A DNA stretch of 64,000 nucleotides from the NCBI GenBank assembly GCA_050251735.1, contig JBFWMF010000008.1:70307-134306 (forward strand), given 5' to 3'. This document shows, one piece after another, positions 1-9,086 of the stretch. The translations under genes and the position numbers were made by a program. The DNA comes from Desulfitobacterium sp050251735 (GTDB taxonomy: Bacteria > Bacillota > Desulfitobacteriia > Desulfitobacteriales > Desulfitobacteriaceae). Numbering within the stretch: the first letter of the stretch is position 1; each line of letters opens with the position of its first letter. Below the pieces are notes generated by a model that searched no databases, was not told the DNA's origin, and saw only the letters and a list, made by a program, of their open reading frames with translations.

Positions 1-1
1 C

Positions 2-946
2 ACTCGTTTAAATAAGCTTGGCATCAACATCGTCTACATTGATGATGAATTAAGTAAAGATATTGTCATCGAAGATGTTATTTCCGAAGAGCATCGTCGC
101 GAGGCCATGTCCTCCCTCGACAACGCAGTACAAGCTGTTAAGGTCGGCAAGGATTTCGATGGCTTTACAGCCAAAAAATCCATTGATAATATCATTCAGG
201 ATATCCTTTTCCAGAAAGACATCTTTATTGGTTTAACCGACATGAGGACCTATGATAATCATGTTTTTGCTCATTCTGTGAATGTCTGCGTTCTCTCAAC
301 AGTGCTCGGGAAGGCCCTCCAGCTCGACCACGAAAGTCTGCAAGGGCTGGCGATCGGCGCCTTATTCCATGATATTGGCACGGTAAAGCTACCAAAAGAA
401 CTCCTTAAGAAGCGAACGCCCTTTACCCCAGAAGAAGCCGAGCTTTACAAAACTCACACCACCCATGGCTTTGATATCCTGCGCACCAAGCGGGAGTTGA
501 ATTTGCTCAGTGCCCATATCGCCTTCCAACATCATGAGCATTTTAATGGCAGTGGCTATCCCCGAAAATTAGAGGGAGATGCCATCCATCAATGGGCCCA
601 GATTGTCGGCATTGCGAACTTTTATGATAACCTTGTCAATGACGGCCCCGGCCATACCCATATCGCGCCTTATGAAGCTTGCGAGATCTTGATGGGTAGT
701 GCCGAGAAATTCTTCCCTAAGGATCTGATCATTACCTTTCTTAATCATATCGCCGCCTACCCGACCGGTTGTACCGTTAAATTAAGCACCGGCGAAATCG
801 GCATTGTTGTGGATCAGAATAAAAGCCTCCCTATGCGTCCCATCGTCAGGGTTGTACTGGCTGATGACGACTTCTCAAATGCTCAAGCTAAAGAATACAA
901 TCTGGTGGAAGAGCGCACCCTCTTTATTGAGTCCATTCTCGAGTGA
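2..946 (+). CDS. HD-GYP domain cyclic-di-GMP phosphodiesterase (5' end outside window)
   Basis: The frame is open to the left edge, so the true start lies outside the window; the first internal ATG is at 107. The visible part holds a complete HD-GYP domain: an HDIGTVKLPKELL segment carries the HD pair and an HHEHFNGSGYP segment carries the GYP signature. The family hydrolyses cyclic di-GMP to pGpG or GMP with a bi- or trinuclear metal centre in the cytoplasm. A short region of about 30 residues before the domain (IVYIDDELSKDIVIEDV) is typical of stand-alone HD-GYP proteins that follow a small N-terminal domain. The C-terminal ~60 residues look like the usual HD-GYP tail (TGCTVKLSTGEIGIVV). 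Function is secure at family level; the signal sensed is unknown. Confidence 0.88.
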   Translation, partial: TRLNKLGINIVYIDDELSKDIVIEDVISEEHRREAMSSLDNAVQAVKVGKDFDGFTAKKSIDNIIQDILFQKDIFIGLTDMRTYDNHVFAHSVNVCVLSTVLGKALQLDHESLQGLAIGALFHDIGTVKLPKELLKKRTPFTPEEAELYKTHTTHGFDILRTKRELNLLSAHIAFQHHEHFNGSGYPRKLEGDAIHQWAQIVGIANFYDNLVNDGPGHTHIAPYEACEILMGSAEKFFPKDLIITFLNHIAAYPTGCTVKLSTGEIGIVVDQNKSLPMRPIVRVVLADDDFSNAQAKEYNLVEERTLFIESILE

Positions 947-1004
947 TGTGACTTTAGAATACTAGGGCGCTTTCCCAGAATCAAATTCTCTCTGTTAAAT
1001 ATCA

Positions 1005-1088
1005 AAGTAGGGAATTGCCCCTGTGCAATTCCGTAAAGGGTCCTTATTACCCTTTCGGAACATCGCTGGGGCCGTTCCCTACTTTTTT
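1005..1088. terminator. compound hairpin between convergent genes
   Basis: Outer arms 1005-1021 and 1068-1084 pair with two mismatches over 17 bp. They enclose a second hairpin whose arms are TTCCGTAAAGGGT and ACCCTTTCGGAA. Six T follow directly on the plus strand (1083-1088). It lies between the HD-GYP gene (+) and the MFS gene (-), so a terminator is likely, although the two-storey shape is larger than a simple intrinsic terminator. The rest of the gap, 1089-1289, shows no gene I can support. Confidence 0.6.
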
Positions 1089-1289
1089 GCATATTTCGAT
1101 AGTTTCTCTATTTTTCTTGCTATTCTGCATGGTTTCTCTAGTCGTAATTTGTTTGCGACCTTCCTGCACTCACCACTCACCGACTTAATACGGATTCGGT
1201 ATTGTTCGGCATAGGTTGAGATTCCTGCCCATGGCTTTTCGGGGTAAACTGCCAAGAAGCACAATAAGGCGTTAATAGAAGTTAGGGCA

Positions 1290-2561
1290 CTATAGACCCG
1301 CCAAACTTTTCTTTTGCTCAACAGGTTCAAAGACCAAATTCGAGGCAGATTTCTTACCTAAGAAAAATAACAGAAATACCACTATTGCTAAAACAGCGGC
1401 ACCATAAAACCCCAAACGATATGATCCTGTTACATCATAGATAATTCCCCATAACGGCGTGCCAATCGTCATTCCTACAGACCCAGCGGTAGCATAAATT
1501 CCCCAAATACCTGAATAATCTCTTTGTCCAAAAATTTGTCCCGTCATTAAGGGCGGCACGATACCGATAAAGGCCGCTTCAAATGAATAAAGGACCATGG
1601 CGATGCTTAAAATCCCAAAGGATGCAGAAGGCATGATAATAAAGGCTACAACTGCAAGTGTAGCTATAATTCCAGTAGTTGTTATAGAGCCCAACTTATC
1701 ATTCATGACGCCTTCTAAAATTTTTACTACAATCATGGACATCATCATAATAGACATTAATGAACCGGTCTGCGTTGGAGTAAGTCCATTCCCCATAAAG
1801 TTAGCCGGTAAATGCGATGAGACACCGAGGATAATACCGCATAAGGCTATCCCAAGGTAAAGAATATAAAACTGTGGCGATTTGATCGCTTTATTATAAG
1901 GAACACCGGTTTGAGCAGTTCCTCCGCTTTGACCTGCAATTTTTTGAGTTGCATCATAGCCGTAAGGCATTAACCCTACTTTTTGAGGAGCGTCTGTAAT
2001 GAAAAACAAGGCTGGCAAAACAGTTAATATGAACATAGAGGCAGCCAGCAATAGATAACTATTGCGCCAACCATAAGTGATAATGAAATTAGGTAAAAGC
2101 ATGCTAAAAATAGCTCCAGATACTCCGCTGCAAGCGGCAACAATCCCTAAGACCAACCCTTTTTTAGCAACAAACCAAATATTAACAAGTACTATAGAAG
2201 CCATAGAAGTAATACAGAATAGCATAACTCCTAAGAATGCACCGGCAATATAAAACGACAGCAGGGATTTGGCAAAACTTAACCCAACAAAAGCAAGACT
2301 ACACCAAATTCCGCCAACTATAACCAACTTCTTAATTCCGTATTTTGGAATCTGCTTTCCAAAGACCGGTAAGGCAAAGATACTAGTTAGAGTAATCAAG
2401 CTAACATATAATGTGAAGGCCCCCCTTGAATAACCAAGTTCAGTAGTAATCGGTTTCACAAAAAAACCTAAGCATGTTGTTCCTAAAGCAACCGCCGACA
2501 TAATCAGGCAAGCGCCTATCATAACGAGCCAATGTCTACTATTTCCTATGGAATTTCCCAT
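1290..2561 (-). CDS. MFS transporter, oxalate/formate antiporter (OFA)-like
   Basis: A protein of about 423 residues with roughly 12 hydrophobic segments and the MFS layout of two six-helix halves; the basic loop between TM2 and TM3 (FGKQIPKYGIKK) is the MFS motif-A region. Sequence style (TTCLGFFVKPITTELGYSRGAF near the N terminus is split over TM1 and loop 1) matches OFA/monocarboxylate carriers of anaerobes. I chose ATG 2561 because GGGAG lies 5 nt upstream; a GTG at 2573 is in frame but has a poorer ribosome site. It is the last gene of a minus-strand series with fdhD, an alcohol dehydrogenase, an SDR and a molybdoenzyme, so it probably imports or exchanges the organic acid handled by that cluster. 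Substrate unknown. Confidence 0.82.
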   Translation of the reverse strand: MGNSIGNSRHWLVMIGACLIMSAVALGTTCLGFFVKPITTELGYSRGAFTLYVSLITLTSIFALPVFGKQIPKYGIKKLVIVGGIWCSLAFVGLSFAKSLLSFYIAGAFLGVMLFCITSMASIVLVNIWFVAKKGLVLGIVAACSGVSGAIFSMLLPNFIITYGWRNSYLLLAASMFILTVLPALFFITDAPQKVGLMPYGYDATQKIAGQSGGTAQTGVPYNKAIKSPQFYILYLGIALCGIILGVSSHLPANFMGNGLTPTQTGSLMSIMMMSMIVVKILEGVMNDKLGSITTTGIIATLAVVAFIIMPSASFGILSIAMVLYSFEAAFIGIVPPLMTGQIFGQRDYSGIWGIYATAGSVGMTIGTPLWGIIYDVTGSYRLGFYGAAVLAIVVFLLFFLGKKSASNLVFEPVEQKKSLAGL

Positions 2562-2719
2562 ACATTCTCCCACTCTCTTTCACTTAAATTTGACCTCGGG
2601 GTTAACTTTAATCAATAATTCCCAACCAAGAGTTAACGAATGTGGTCAATCACCTATTTCTTCTGTCCTCCCCCTTCTCAATATTATCCATGGCTTTTTT
2701 AGCACTTAATGTCAGTTAT

Positions 2720-3553
2720 TCAAAGAGACTCTAATATGGCATAATTTCCCCTATCCATTACAATCCGCTCAGGATGAGTATATACATTCATCCGATCTTT
2801 TCGAGCAAAGCCGATTACGGTAATTCCCAGTTCCTCCGCTAGGCTAAGCGCCAAATCTGTCGGGGCAGAAACACCTACCAAAATGGGGCATCCCATTTTT
2901 CCTGTTTTGATTAAAATTTCAGAGGAAATTCGGCCACTAAACACGATAACCTTTTGCGAAAGATCTATTCCCATTGTAAAAGCATAACCATATAGCTTAT
3001 CTAAAACGTTATGGCGTCCAATATCCACAGCACAATATTCAAGTTGTCCATTCGCAGCCAAGGCTCCGCCGTGGACTCCTCCGGTCAGATGGAATAATTT
3101 TGATTCTTCGTCCAGAAGTCTTATATAATTACTGACGTCCTTAGAGGTAATTCGGAGAGTACTATTGACTTTTTGGGCGAGTCTGGCATCATTGGCAAAG
3201 TAGAACGAGCTCTTTCCTTTCCCACAGCAGGAAGTGAGATAACGTTTAAGGAAAAGATCTTCACTCAAGGTTCCCTTTTCAGTCGTTTCTACCCAGATAA
3301 GCCCTTCCCGTTTGTTGAGAGTAAGTTTGGTTATTTGACTGGGCTGGCTGACAATTCCTTCCGAGCAGAGAAACCCCATCACTAATTCTTTTTCCTGACT
3401 TGGGGAACAGACCATCGTCGCAAATTCCTGATCATTGATATAGACGGTGAGCGCTTTCTCTACCACAACCTGTTCATTGGTAACCTTTTTATCTGTTCCG
3501 ATAATCTTTGTTACTTGAGCGTCTACTGTATCGGAATTAATAGCACATGCCAT
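2720..3553 (-). CDS. fdhD: FdhD, formate dehydrogenase accessory sulfurtransferase
   Basis: FdhD transfers sulfur from a cysteine desulfurase to the molybdenum or tungsten bis-MGD cofactor, which formate dehydrogenases need for activity. Family marks are TGGVHGGALA, DIGRHNVLDKLYG, SGRISSEILIKTGKMGCPILVGVSAPT and a C-terminal ITVIGFARKDRMNVYTHPERI. The cysteine loop reads TSCCGKGK, so the two cysteines are adjacent instead of in the usual C-x2-C of the E. coli protein. ATG 3553 was chosen because GGAGGT ends 7 nt upstream; an in-frame TTG at 3559 is too close. Its place in a cluster with a molybdopterin oxidoreductase suggests that enzyme may need a sulfurated cofactor; this is inference. Confidence 0.93.
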   Translation of the reverse strand: MACAINSDTVDAQVTKIIGTDKKVTNEQVVVEKALTVYINDQEFATMVCSPSQEKELVMGFLCSEGIVSQPSQITKLTLNKREGLIWVETTEKGTLSEDLFLKRYLTSCCGKGKSSFYFANDARLAQKVNSTLRITSKDVSNYIRLLDEESKLFHLTGGVHGGALAANGQLEYCAVDIGRHNVLDKLYGYAFTMGIDLSQKVIVFSGRISSEILIKTGKMGCPILVGVSAPTDLALSLAEELGITVIGFARKDRMNVYTHPERIVMDRGNYAILESL

Positions 3554-3626
3554 ATTCAATACCTCCGAGATTTAATCGTTTTAGTTTCTACACGAAGCCT
3601 AATTCGCCATGTAGGGTTAGCTGAAT

Positions 3627-3665
3627 AAGTACTCTATCCCTATCTCAAATAGGGATAGAGTACTT
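3627..3665. repeat. perfect 17-bp inverted repeat
   Basis: Arms AAGTACTCTATCCCTAT (3627-3643) and its exact complement (3649-3665) flank a 5-nt loop. It sits between the end of the alcohol dehydrogenase gene and the start of fdhD, both on the minus strand. Neither side has a convincing T run (minus strand continues ATTCAG, plus strand AAAAAC), so it is either a terminator with a poor tail, an RNA-stability hairpin or an operator. Confidence 0.6.
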
Positions 3666-3689
3666 AAAAACAATAACCATAGAGTTAGA

Positions 3690-4724
3690 TTAGGGACGTA
3701 AAACAATTTTTGCATTATTGGTTTTTCCTGAGGTCAGATCTTCAAAACAAGCCTGAGCTTCTTCAAAGGTGGCAATACGCGTTGCCAATTGTTCAACTTT
3801 TAATTTTCCCTGGGCCATCAAATCTATAACCCTCTGGAAATCTTCGGGAAGGAAGTAGAGCCCGCCACGGATATCAATCTCTTTGAGAGAAATCATTACC
3901 ATAGAGATGGTAAGATTGCCATGCATAGCTACGATTTGGAAGTGACCCGCATTCCTCAAGGTACTCATAGCCATGGCAGCAACAGGTTCCACACCTGTGC
4001 ATTCAAAGACATGAGTGAAGCCGCCTTCACTCATGGCCTTCAATTCGTCTTTGAGAGCCGGCTCAGCACCATTTAAGATCTTATCGGCATATCCGCTCTC
4101 TTGGGCAAATCTGATACGTTCTTCGTTCACTTCAGTCATAACGATCTGAGCAACGCCCATCGCCTGACAGATGGCTGCACATAGTAAACCGATTGGACCA
4201 CACCCTGTTATCAGCACTCGGCTATCTCTATTCGCATTGGCTCGTAGAATACCATGCATGGCAATGCTGGCAGGTTCGATCAAGGAAGCTTCAATATCAT
4301 TGATATTGTCCGGGAGTTTTATAACCATGTCAGGTCGGATAAGTGCATATTCCGCCATCCCGCCATCAGGGCCATTGCCAGCACCACTTCCATAGGCGTT
4401 AAGCAAAGTATTCATGCAGAGATTTTCTCTACCCGCTTTGCAAAATTCACATCCACCACAAGGATTAATCTCCATGACCACGACTCGATCTCCGACTTTC
4501 AATTCTTGGTTAGCGCCGGGGTCAACGACGGTGCCACAAAATTCATGGCCGGGAGTGCTTGTGCACCCTTCCGCCCCAACGTGTCCTTTTCGGAAAAAGT
4601 TTAGATCTGAGCCACAGATTCCCACAGCATTAACTTTTATTAACACATTTTTGCCGTCGACTACCGGTGTCACTACTTCCTTGACTTCTATTTTTTGGGG
4701 GCCTGTAATTTTTAAAGCTCTCAT
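3690..4724 (-). CDS. zinc-dependent medium-chain alcohol dehydrogenase
   Basis: A 344-residue MDR-superfamily NAD(P)-dependent dehydrogenase of the threonine/sorbitol dehydrogenase type. Visible marks are the catalytic zinc residues in GICGSDLNFF and GHEFCGTV, the structural-zinc cysteine loop (NPCGGCEFCKAGRENLC, four Cys) and the Rossmann motif ITGCGPIGLL. An in-frame upstream extension to 4838 exists but ATG 4724 has GGAG 8 nt upstream and gives the normal family length and N terminus (MRALKITGPQ). It is followed by fdhD and preceded by an SDR gene on the same strand, so it probably oxidises an alcohol or polyol feeding the nearby redox complex. The exact substrate cannot be read from the sequence. 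Confidence 0.9.
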   Translation of the reverse strand: MRALKITGPQKIEVKEVVTPVVDGKNVLIKVNAVGICGSDLNFFRKGHVGAEGCTSTPGHEFCGTVVDPGANQELKVGDRVVVMEINPCGGCEFCKAGRENLCMNTLLNAYGSGAGNGPDGGMAEYALIRPDMVIKLPDNINDIEASLIEPASIAMHGILRANANRDSRVLITGCGPIGLLCAAICQAMGVAQIVMTEVNEERIRFAQESGYADKILNGAEPALKDELKAMSEGGFTHVFECTGVEPVAAMAMSTLRNAGHFQIVAMHGNLTISMVMISLKEIDIRGGLYFLPEDFQRVIDLMAQGKLKVEQLATRIATFEEAQACFEDLTSGKTNNAKIVLRP

Positions 4725-4848
4725 TTTATTTACTCCTTCACCGCTTAGATCACTCAATGTACCAATACTGGCATTGCTCAATATAACATGTGTTATATAA
4801 TTAGTTATTGATACCTGTAAGAGAGCAGAGCTGTACAAATACGTGTAA

Positions 4849-5640
4849 TTATGCTGTCAGATATCCACCGTCAACTGGAATAGTAACACCTGTTATATGG
4901 CTGGCTTCGTCGGAAGCTAGGAATACACCCATCCAGCCTACTTCATCTGCCGTTCCAAACCCAGAGGGTAAAATCAAGCTCTTTTTCCACAATTGCGCTA
5001 CAGGATGTGACTCGTCTTGAAGGAGAGCCTCCGTAATCGGGGTGCGAATAATTCCTGGAGCGATAGCATTAACACGAATGTTATCCGCTCCATACTGCCA
5101 TGCCGAAGCTCTGGTTAGGGACACGATTGCACCTTTTGCGGCACAATAAGGATTATCAACGCCCTTACCCTGCATTGGTTTCTCAAAGAGTGGAAAAGCG
5201 CTAAAGGACTTCATTGAGGCAATATTAATAATTGAACCACCTCCGACTTTTCTCATTTCAGGGATACAACAGTGCATTCCATAAACTGTACCATATAAGA
5301 TAACGCCAAAAGCCTTATCCCAGAGTTCCTGATTGAAATTCTCAACACAGGTAATTGGGCTAATGCCGGCGTTATTGACTAAAACATTAACAAAACCATA
5401 GATATCGACAGTTGTTTTCACAATAGCTTCCCAGTTCTCCATTTTTGCTACATCGTAAGCCTGGGTGATAACGTCTCCGCCTAAATTTCTAATGTTTTGG
5501 GCAGATTCATGAAGCATGTCTTCCTTAAGATCCACCATAACAACTTTAGCTCCTTCTAAAGCCATAAGTCGAGCATAGGATTCTCCCATACCACCTGCTG
5601 CACCAGTCACGATTGCCACTTTCCCGTCTAAACGATTCAT
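4849..5640 (-). CDS. short-chain dehydrogenase/reductase (SDR)
   Basis: A classical SDR of 263 residues that reduces or oxidises a carbonyl/hydroxyl group with NAD(P). It shows the cofactor motif TGAAGGMG, the NNAG motif (VLVNNAGIS), a catalytic Ser in NIASMKS, the YCAAK active-site Tyr/Lys and a C-terminal PVDGGY. About a dozen extra residues lie between the active-site Ser and Tyr (FPLFEKPMQGKGVDNP), a loop that may shape the substrate pocket. ATG 5640 has AGGAGG about 7 nt upstream. An aspartate at the end of beta-2 (VVMVDLKED) favours NAD over NADP. Together with the adjacent zinc dehydrogenase it suggests two consecutive alcohol oxidation or reduction steps. Confidence 0.92.
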   Translation of the reverse strand: MNRLDGKVAIVTGAAGGMGESYARLMALEGAKVVMVDLKEDMLHESAQNIRNLGGDVITQAYDVAKMENWEAIVKTTVDIYGFVNVLVNNAGISPITCVENFNQELWDKAFGVILYGTVYGMHCCIPEMRKVGGGSIINIASMKSFSAFPLFEKPMQGKGVDNPYCAAKGAIVSLTRASAWQYGADNIRVNAIAPGIIRTPITEALLQDESHPVAQLWKKSLILPSGFGTADEVGWMGVFLASDEASHITGVTIPVDGGYLTA

Positions 5641-5779
5641 TATCTTTCCTCCTATTTTTTTTGCCCTGGAGAAGCTGCCACCAATCTTTGCCGGATGACA
5701 GACTTACACTCCAGAGGATTACGCAATATGAAGGACCAAACACGTTTTGACTTAAATTTGCGGACAGGTTTCTCTTAGA

Positions 5780-6373
5780 CTAGGGTAAATAATAAACTGA
5801 TGGATTCGTACCCAGCTCGGGTCTGAGTTGATATCCCTTTCTGCTTTGGATCAACTCCTCTAAATCTTCTTTCTTTCCAAAGAACCTAGCTTTGGCAATG
5901 CAAGTTTGCACACAAGCCGGCTCACTTAAGCCTTTTGATAAACGAGATTCTAGACAAAAGTCACATTTATCGATGACCCCTTTGGGTTGATCTACGTACT
6001 TCACGGCCTCAAAAGGGGTGAGTTCTTGACCAAAATACCCTTCTTCACTTTCGCGGAAGTAGCGGGCACCGTAGGGACAAGCGGTCATACAGGCTCTACA
6101 ACCGATACAGACTTCTTTATCCACTGTAACAATTCCATCTTCTCTTTTTTCGGTAGCACCGGTGGGACACACATTGACGCAGGAGGGATCTTCGCAATGC
6201 ATACAGAGCATAGGCAAACTTAACTTTCTTACACTAGGGTAGGTTCCAAATTCTTTTTTCATCACCTTCGAACGTGTCACTCCTGGGGGGGTGCCATTTT
6301 CTTGTTTACACATTGTCGCACAGGCATTACAACCAACGCATCTTTTTAAATCGATAACCATGCAGTAGCTCAC
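5780..6373 (-). CDS. four-cluster [4Fe-4S] electron-transfer subunit, DmsB-like
   Basis: A 197-residue ferredoxin-type subunit of the DmsB/PsrB/PhsB class. Cysteine groups at CVGCNACATMC, CMHCEDPSCVNVCPTG, CIGCRACMTACPYG and CDFCLESRLSKGLSEPACVQTC fit four [4Fe-4S] clusters relaying electrons between a molybdopterin site and a membrane anchor. It has no signal peptide. The start is GTG 6373, with AAGGAGG 7-8 nt upstream; the first ATG is four codons later. Only 13 nt separate it from the molybdopterin subunit gene before it, so the two are translated from one message and probably form one complex with the NrfD-like protein. Confidence 0.93.
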   Translation of the reverse strand: MSYCMVIDLKRCVGCNACATMCKQENGTPPGVTRSKVMKKEFGTYPSVRKLSLPMLCMHCEDPSCVNVCPTGATEKREDGIVTVDKEVCIGCRACMTACPYGARYFRESEEGYFGQELTPFEAVKYVDQPKGVIDKCDFCLESRLSKGLSEPACVQTCIAKARFFGKKEDLEELIQSRKGYQLRPELGTNPSVYYLP

Positions 6374-6386
6374 AGACTTTTCCTCC

Positions 6387-8999
6387 TTACGCTTTTGTTA
6401 CTTTGACACGGATACATTGGTCAAATCCAGCTGAAAGATGGTCCATACGATGTGGATCTTTTGCATCAAAGAAATGGCAAATTGCACTTCCCTTTTTATG
6501 ACCAATGGGTAGATATTCTGACTTTATTTCAAAGTTGCCACCACCGACACCGAGGACCTCCGGATGAATTGCTTGTGAAGTAAACAGTCTTCCCTTAACC
6601 TGTATGCCATCAACAGACTCCAGGATGATATCATCACCAGACTTAAGGCCTTTCGCATCCGCTGTTTGCTTATTAATTACAATGGTATAGCCATAAGGCT
6701 CATTTTCATTGATTTCATTAATCCAAGGGTTGGTCTGTCCCCAGCTATCCACGTTGACTGCATTGGTATAGAAGACAGGGTACAATTCATAACCTGGTTT
6801 CGGGATTTCATAATCCAGACAGGGATACCAGTTAGGATTAGGAGTGTAGGTCTCCACTTGTTCCCAAGGTACTTGACACTCTTCTAGTGCCTTTTCAAGC
6901 TTCTCTTTTACAGTCAGAACGAACTCATAGTATAGAGGAACCCTTCCCTGATGATCTGGATAGAGGTAAACCTCTTCTAAGCGACGAGGCCAAGTTAAGA
7001 CCCCATTCTTCATGAACCAATCCAACCCCTTGTCATGACCGGCCCAGCTCTTGTAAATATGATCTAAAACTTCTTCAAACTTGTACTTCTTGGTGACATC
7101 CAGCTTGATTTCATCGTCCATCTTAAACATCATATTAAAGAAGGTATTTAGCTTGGGAAGTACACCGAGTCTTTCAGCCAGCTCAATCATGATATCCATA
7201 GAACCTGGAGCACCATCCTTAGCCTCTACAACAGGTTGTCGGATGGAAAGCGCCCAAGGAGTACTCAGACCCCCAATGGTATGATGGTTAAAGGAAGCAT
7301 TAGGCGGAACATCATATCTTTCAAGATATTGTGCTTCTGGCAAGAAGAGGTCTGCAAAGTAAGAGGAATCATTCAAATAAATATCGCAAGCAATGATATA
7401 TTCAAAGGACTTCAAAAATTCTGCCATATCGTCATGATTACCCCAGTTTTTAATGGGATTGGAAGCTAGGTTATACAAAAGTTTCATTGGACTCTTTTGC
7501 TTATAACGCTCGGGATTAAGCTGCGTATTAAAGACAAAGTGAGCATCGCCACCGACATTGAGGGGTTGAAGTCCGAACATTCCTTTATCTTTATCGTTAT
7601 GTTTAACTGATTTCGTCGCATACTCCTTATATTGGGATCGGGGGGAGACGTAATACAAAGAGTTATATTCTAGCATCTGGTCTTGCTCATAGAGTCCCGG
7701 GGACCACTTGGGAAAATTGGTTCCTTCATTGCCCATACTTGTAGGTGCGAATCCAATCAAACCACCTGGAACATTACAGGAACCCAACAATACATTGAGT
7801 TGAAGGATTGACCACAGGGTATGAAAATTGTTCTTATGACGGGTAACGCCCGAGAAAGCATCTACGGCAACCGGACGATAAGGCAGTACTTTACCATCAA
7901 TAGTAATGGTCTGTCCGATGCAGGCGGCTTCAACAAGCTCCTTAGCAATTTGGCGGGTTTTGACTGCCGGAACCGTGGTCACTTTTTCAGCAAATTCTGG
8001 GGTATATTGTTTTAGATGTTCAACGTATGTTTGGAAACCGGTTTTGCAGGTTTTACCCTCTACAGTGTACGTTCCTAAGAGGGCAGTCTCCTTAATTGTC
8101 TTATCGTCAATGGTTTTTGCTTTATTCGCTGCAGAATCCCAGATATAAGGTTTACCTGTTTCTTTATGGCGCACAAACAATCCGGTTGCCACATCAACTA
8201 AATAAGGAGAGTTAGTCCGTTTAATCAAAAATTCAGTGTCATATTGCTTGAGCTCATGAACCATGACATAGGCGATTGCCAGTGCCAGGGCTGCATCGGT
8301 GCCTGGTCTAATGGGTACCCACATATCCGCTTTCTCCCCACCAGCAGTCATAATCGGGTCCACGCTAACTAGTTTACAGCCCCTAACTCTGGCATCGGCA
8401 AAACGACGGACAGTCATGTTGAAGCCATGGCGGGTGGCTGTACCCGCCTGAGTTCCAAATTGCAAGACATAATTACACAGATCATAGTCGGGGCATGAAT
8501 TACCTGTGCCGCTGAGTCTTTCATACATGCCATGGATTGCTACGCCGCAAATATCGGCACAATACCACTCACCGCCTAAGATTGCTTTGAAAAAGTAGAT
8601 ATACCACAAAATCGCTGCATTATCCGCTACCATGTTTGTACAGCAAAGGTTTTTGGGATCTTCGTCAATAACCGCTTTTATTTTGCTTGCGGCTATGCTA
8701 TAAGCCTCTTCCCAACTTATTTCAACCCAACCTGGATCTTGGTCGAACCCTTTTTTAGGATTGGTTCTTTTCATGGGCTTTGTCTTACGGTTTGGATCAT
8801 AGAGTTGCATAATTCCTGTGGCACCTTTACCGCAGACTCTTCCTTCTCCCACTGGGCTGTCAGGATTACCCTCAATCTTGACTACGACCCCGTCCACTTT
8901 ATGCACTCGAATGGCACACTGATTAAAGCACATATTGCATACAGTTGGAATCCACACATCTTCTTTTACTGGTTTAACCGCTGTGTTAACAGTTGTCAT
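6387..8999 (-). CDS. molybdopterin-dependent oxidoreductase, DMSO reductase superfamily, no Tat signal
   Basis: An 870-residue catalytic subunit. The N-terminal cluster motif C21-x2-C24-x3-C28-x27-C56 binds one [4Fe-4S]; the remainder carries bis-MGD. Cys151 in ADICGVAIHG is at the place of the metal ligand in polysulfide-reductase-like enzymes (inference). The C-terminal molybdopterin-dinucleotide domain is visible near NPWINEINENEPYGYTI. Unlike most partners of NrfD proteins it has no twin-arginine leader: the protein starts MTTVNTAVKPVKEDVWIP and the Fe-S motif begins at residue 21. The start is supported by GAGGAG 7-8 nt before ATG 8999. The complex is therefore probably on the cytoplasmic side. 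Candidate reactions include dehydrogenation or reductive dehydroxylation; the sequence does not decide. Confidence 0.9.
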   Translation of the reverse strand: MTTVNTAVKPVKEDVWIPTVCNMCFNQCAIRVHKVDGVVVKIEGNPDSPVGEGRVCGKGATGIMQLYDPNRKTKPMKRTNPKKGFDQDPGWVEISWEEAYSIAASKIKAVIDEDPKNLCCTNMVADNAAILWYIYFFKAILGGEWYCADICGVAIHGMYERLSGTGNSCPDYDLCNYVLQFGTQAGTATRHGFNMTVRRFADARVRGCKLVSVDPIMTAGGEKADMWVPIRPGTDAALALAIAYVMVHELKQYDTEFLIKRTNSPYLVDVATGLFVRHKETGKPYIWDSAANKAKTIDDKTIKETALLGTYTVEGKTCKTGFQTYVEHLKQYTPEFAEKVTTVPAVKTRQIAKELVEAACIGQTITIDGKVLPYRPVAVDAFSGVTRHKNNFHTLWSILQLNVLLGSCNVPGGLIGFAPTSMGNEGTNFPKWSPGLYEQDQMLEYNSLYYVSPRSQYKEYATKSVKHNDKDKGMFGLQPLNVGGDAHFVFNTQLNPERYKQKSPMKLLYNLASNPIKNWGNHDDMAEFLKSFEYIIACDIYLNDSSYFADLFLPEAQYLERYDVPPNASFNHHTIGGLSTPWALSIRQPVVEAKDGAPGSMDIMIELAERLGVLPKLNTFFNMMFKMDDEIKLDVTKKYKFEEVLDHIYKSWAGHDKGLDWFMKNGVLTWPRRLEEVYLYPDHQGRVPLYYEFVLTVKEKLEKALEECQVPWEQVETYTPNPNWYPCLDYEIPKPGYELYPVFYTNAVNVDSWGQTNPWINEINENEPYGYTIVINKQTADAKGLKSGDDIILESVDGIQVKGRLFTSQAIHPEVLGVGGGNFEIKSEYLPIGHKKGSAICHFFDAKDPHRMDHLSAGFDQCIRVKVTKA

Positions 9000-9086
9000 A
9001 CTTGTTCTCCTCTCAACTTTAAAATTTTCTATAATAAATTAAGTCATGCACATTGAATTTATCTCAAGACATTGTTCTAAATTCCG

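Noticed and set aside
1079..1330. 83-codon minus-strand reading frame overlapping the 3' end of the MFS gene
   Set aside because: It overlaps the MFS coding region in another frame, spans a hairpin arm and has no ribosome site or recognisable family.
6387..8999. Selenocysteine-containing formate dehydrogenase
   Set aside because: No in-frame TGA occurs and a Cys stands at the ligand position; the sequence lacks typical formate dehydrogenase active-site context, despite fdhD nearby.
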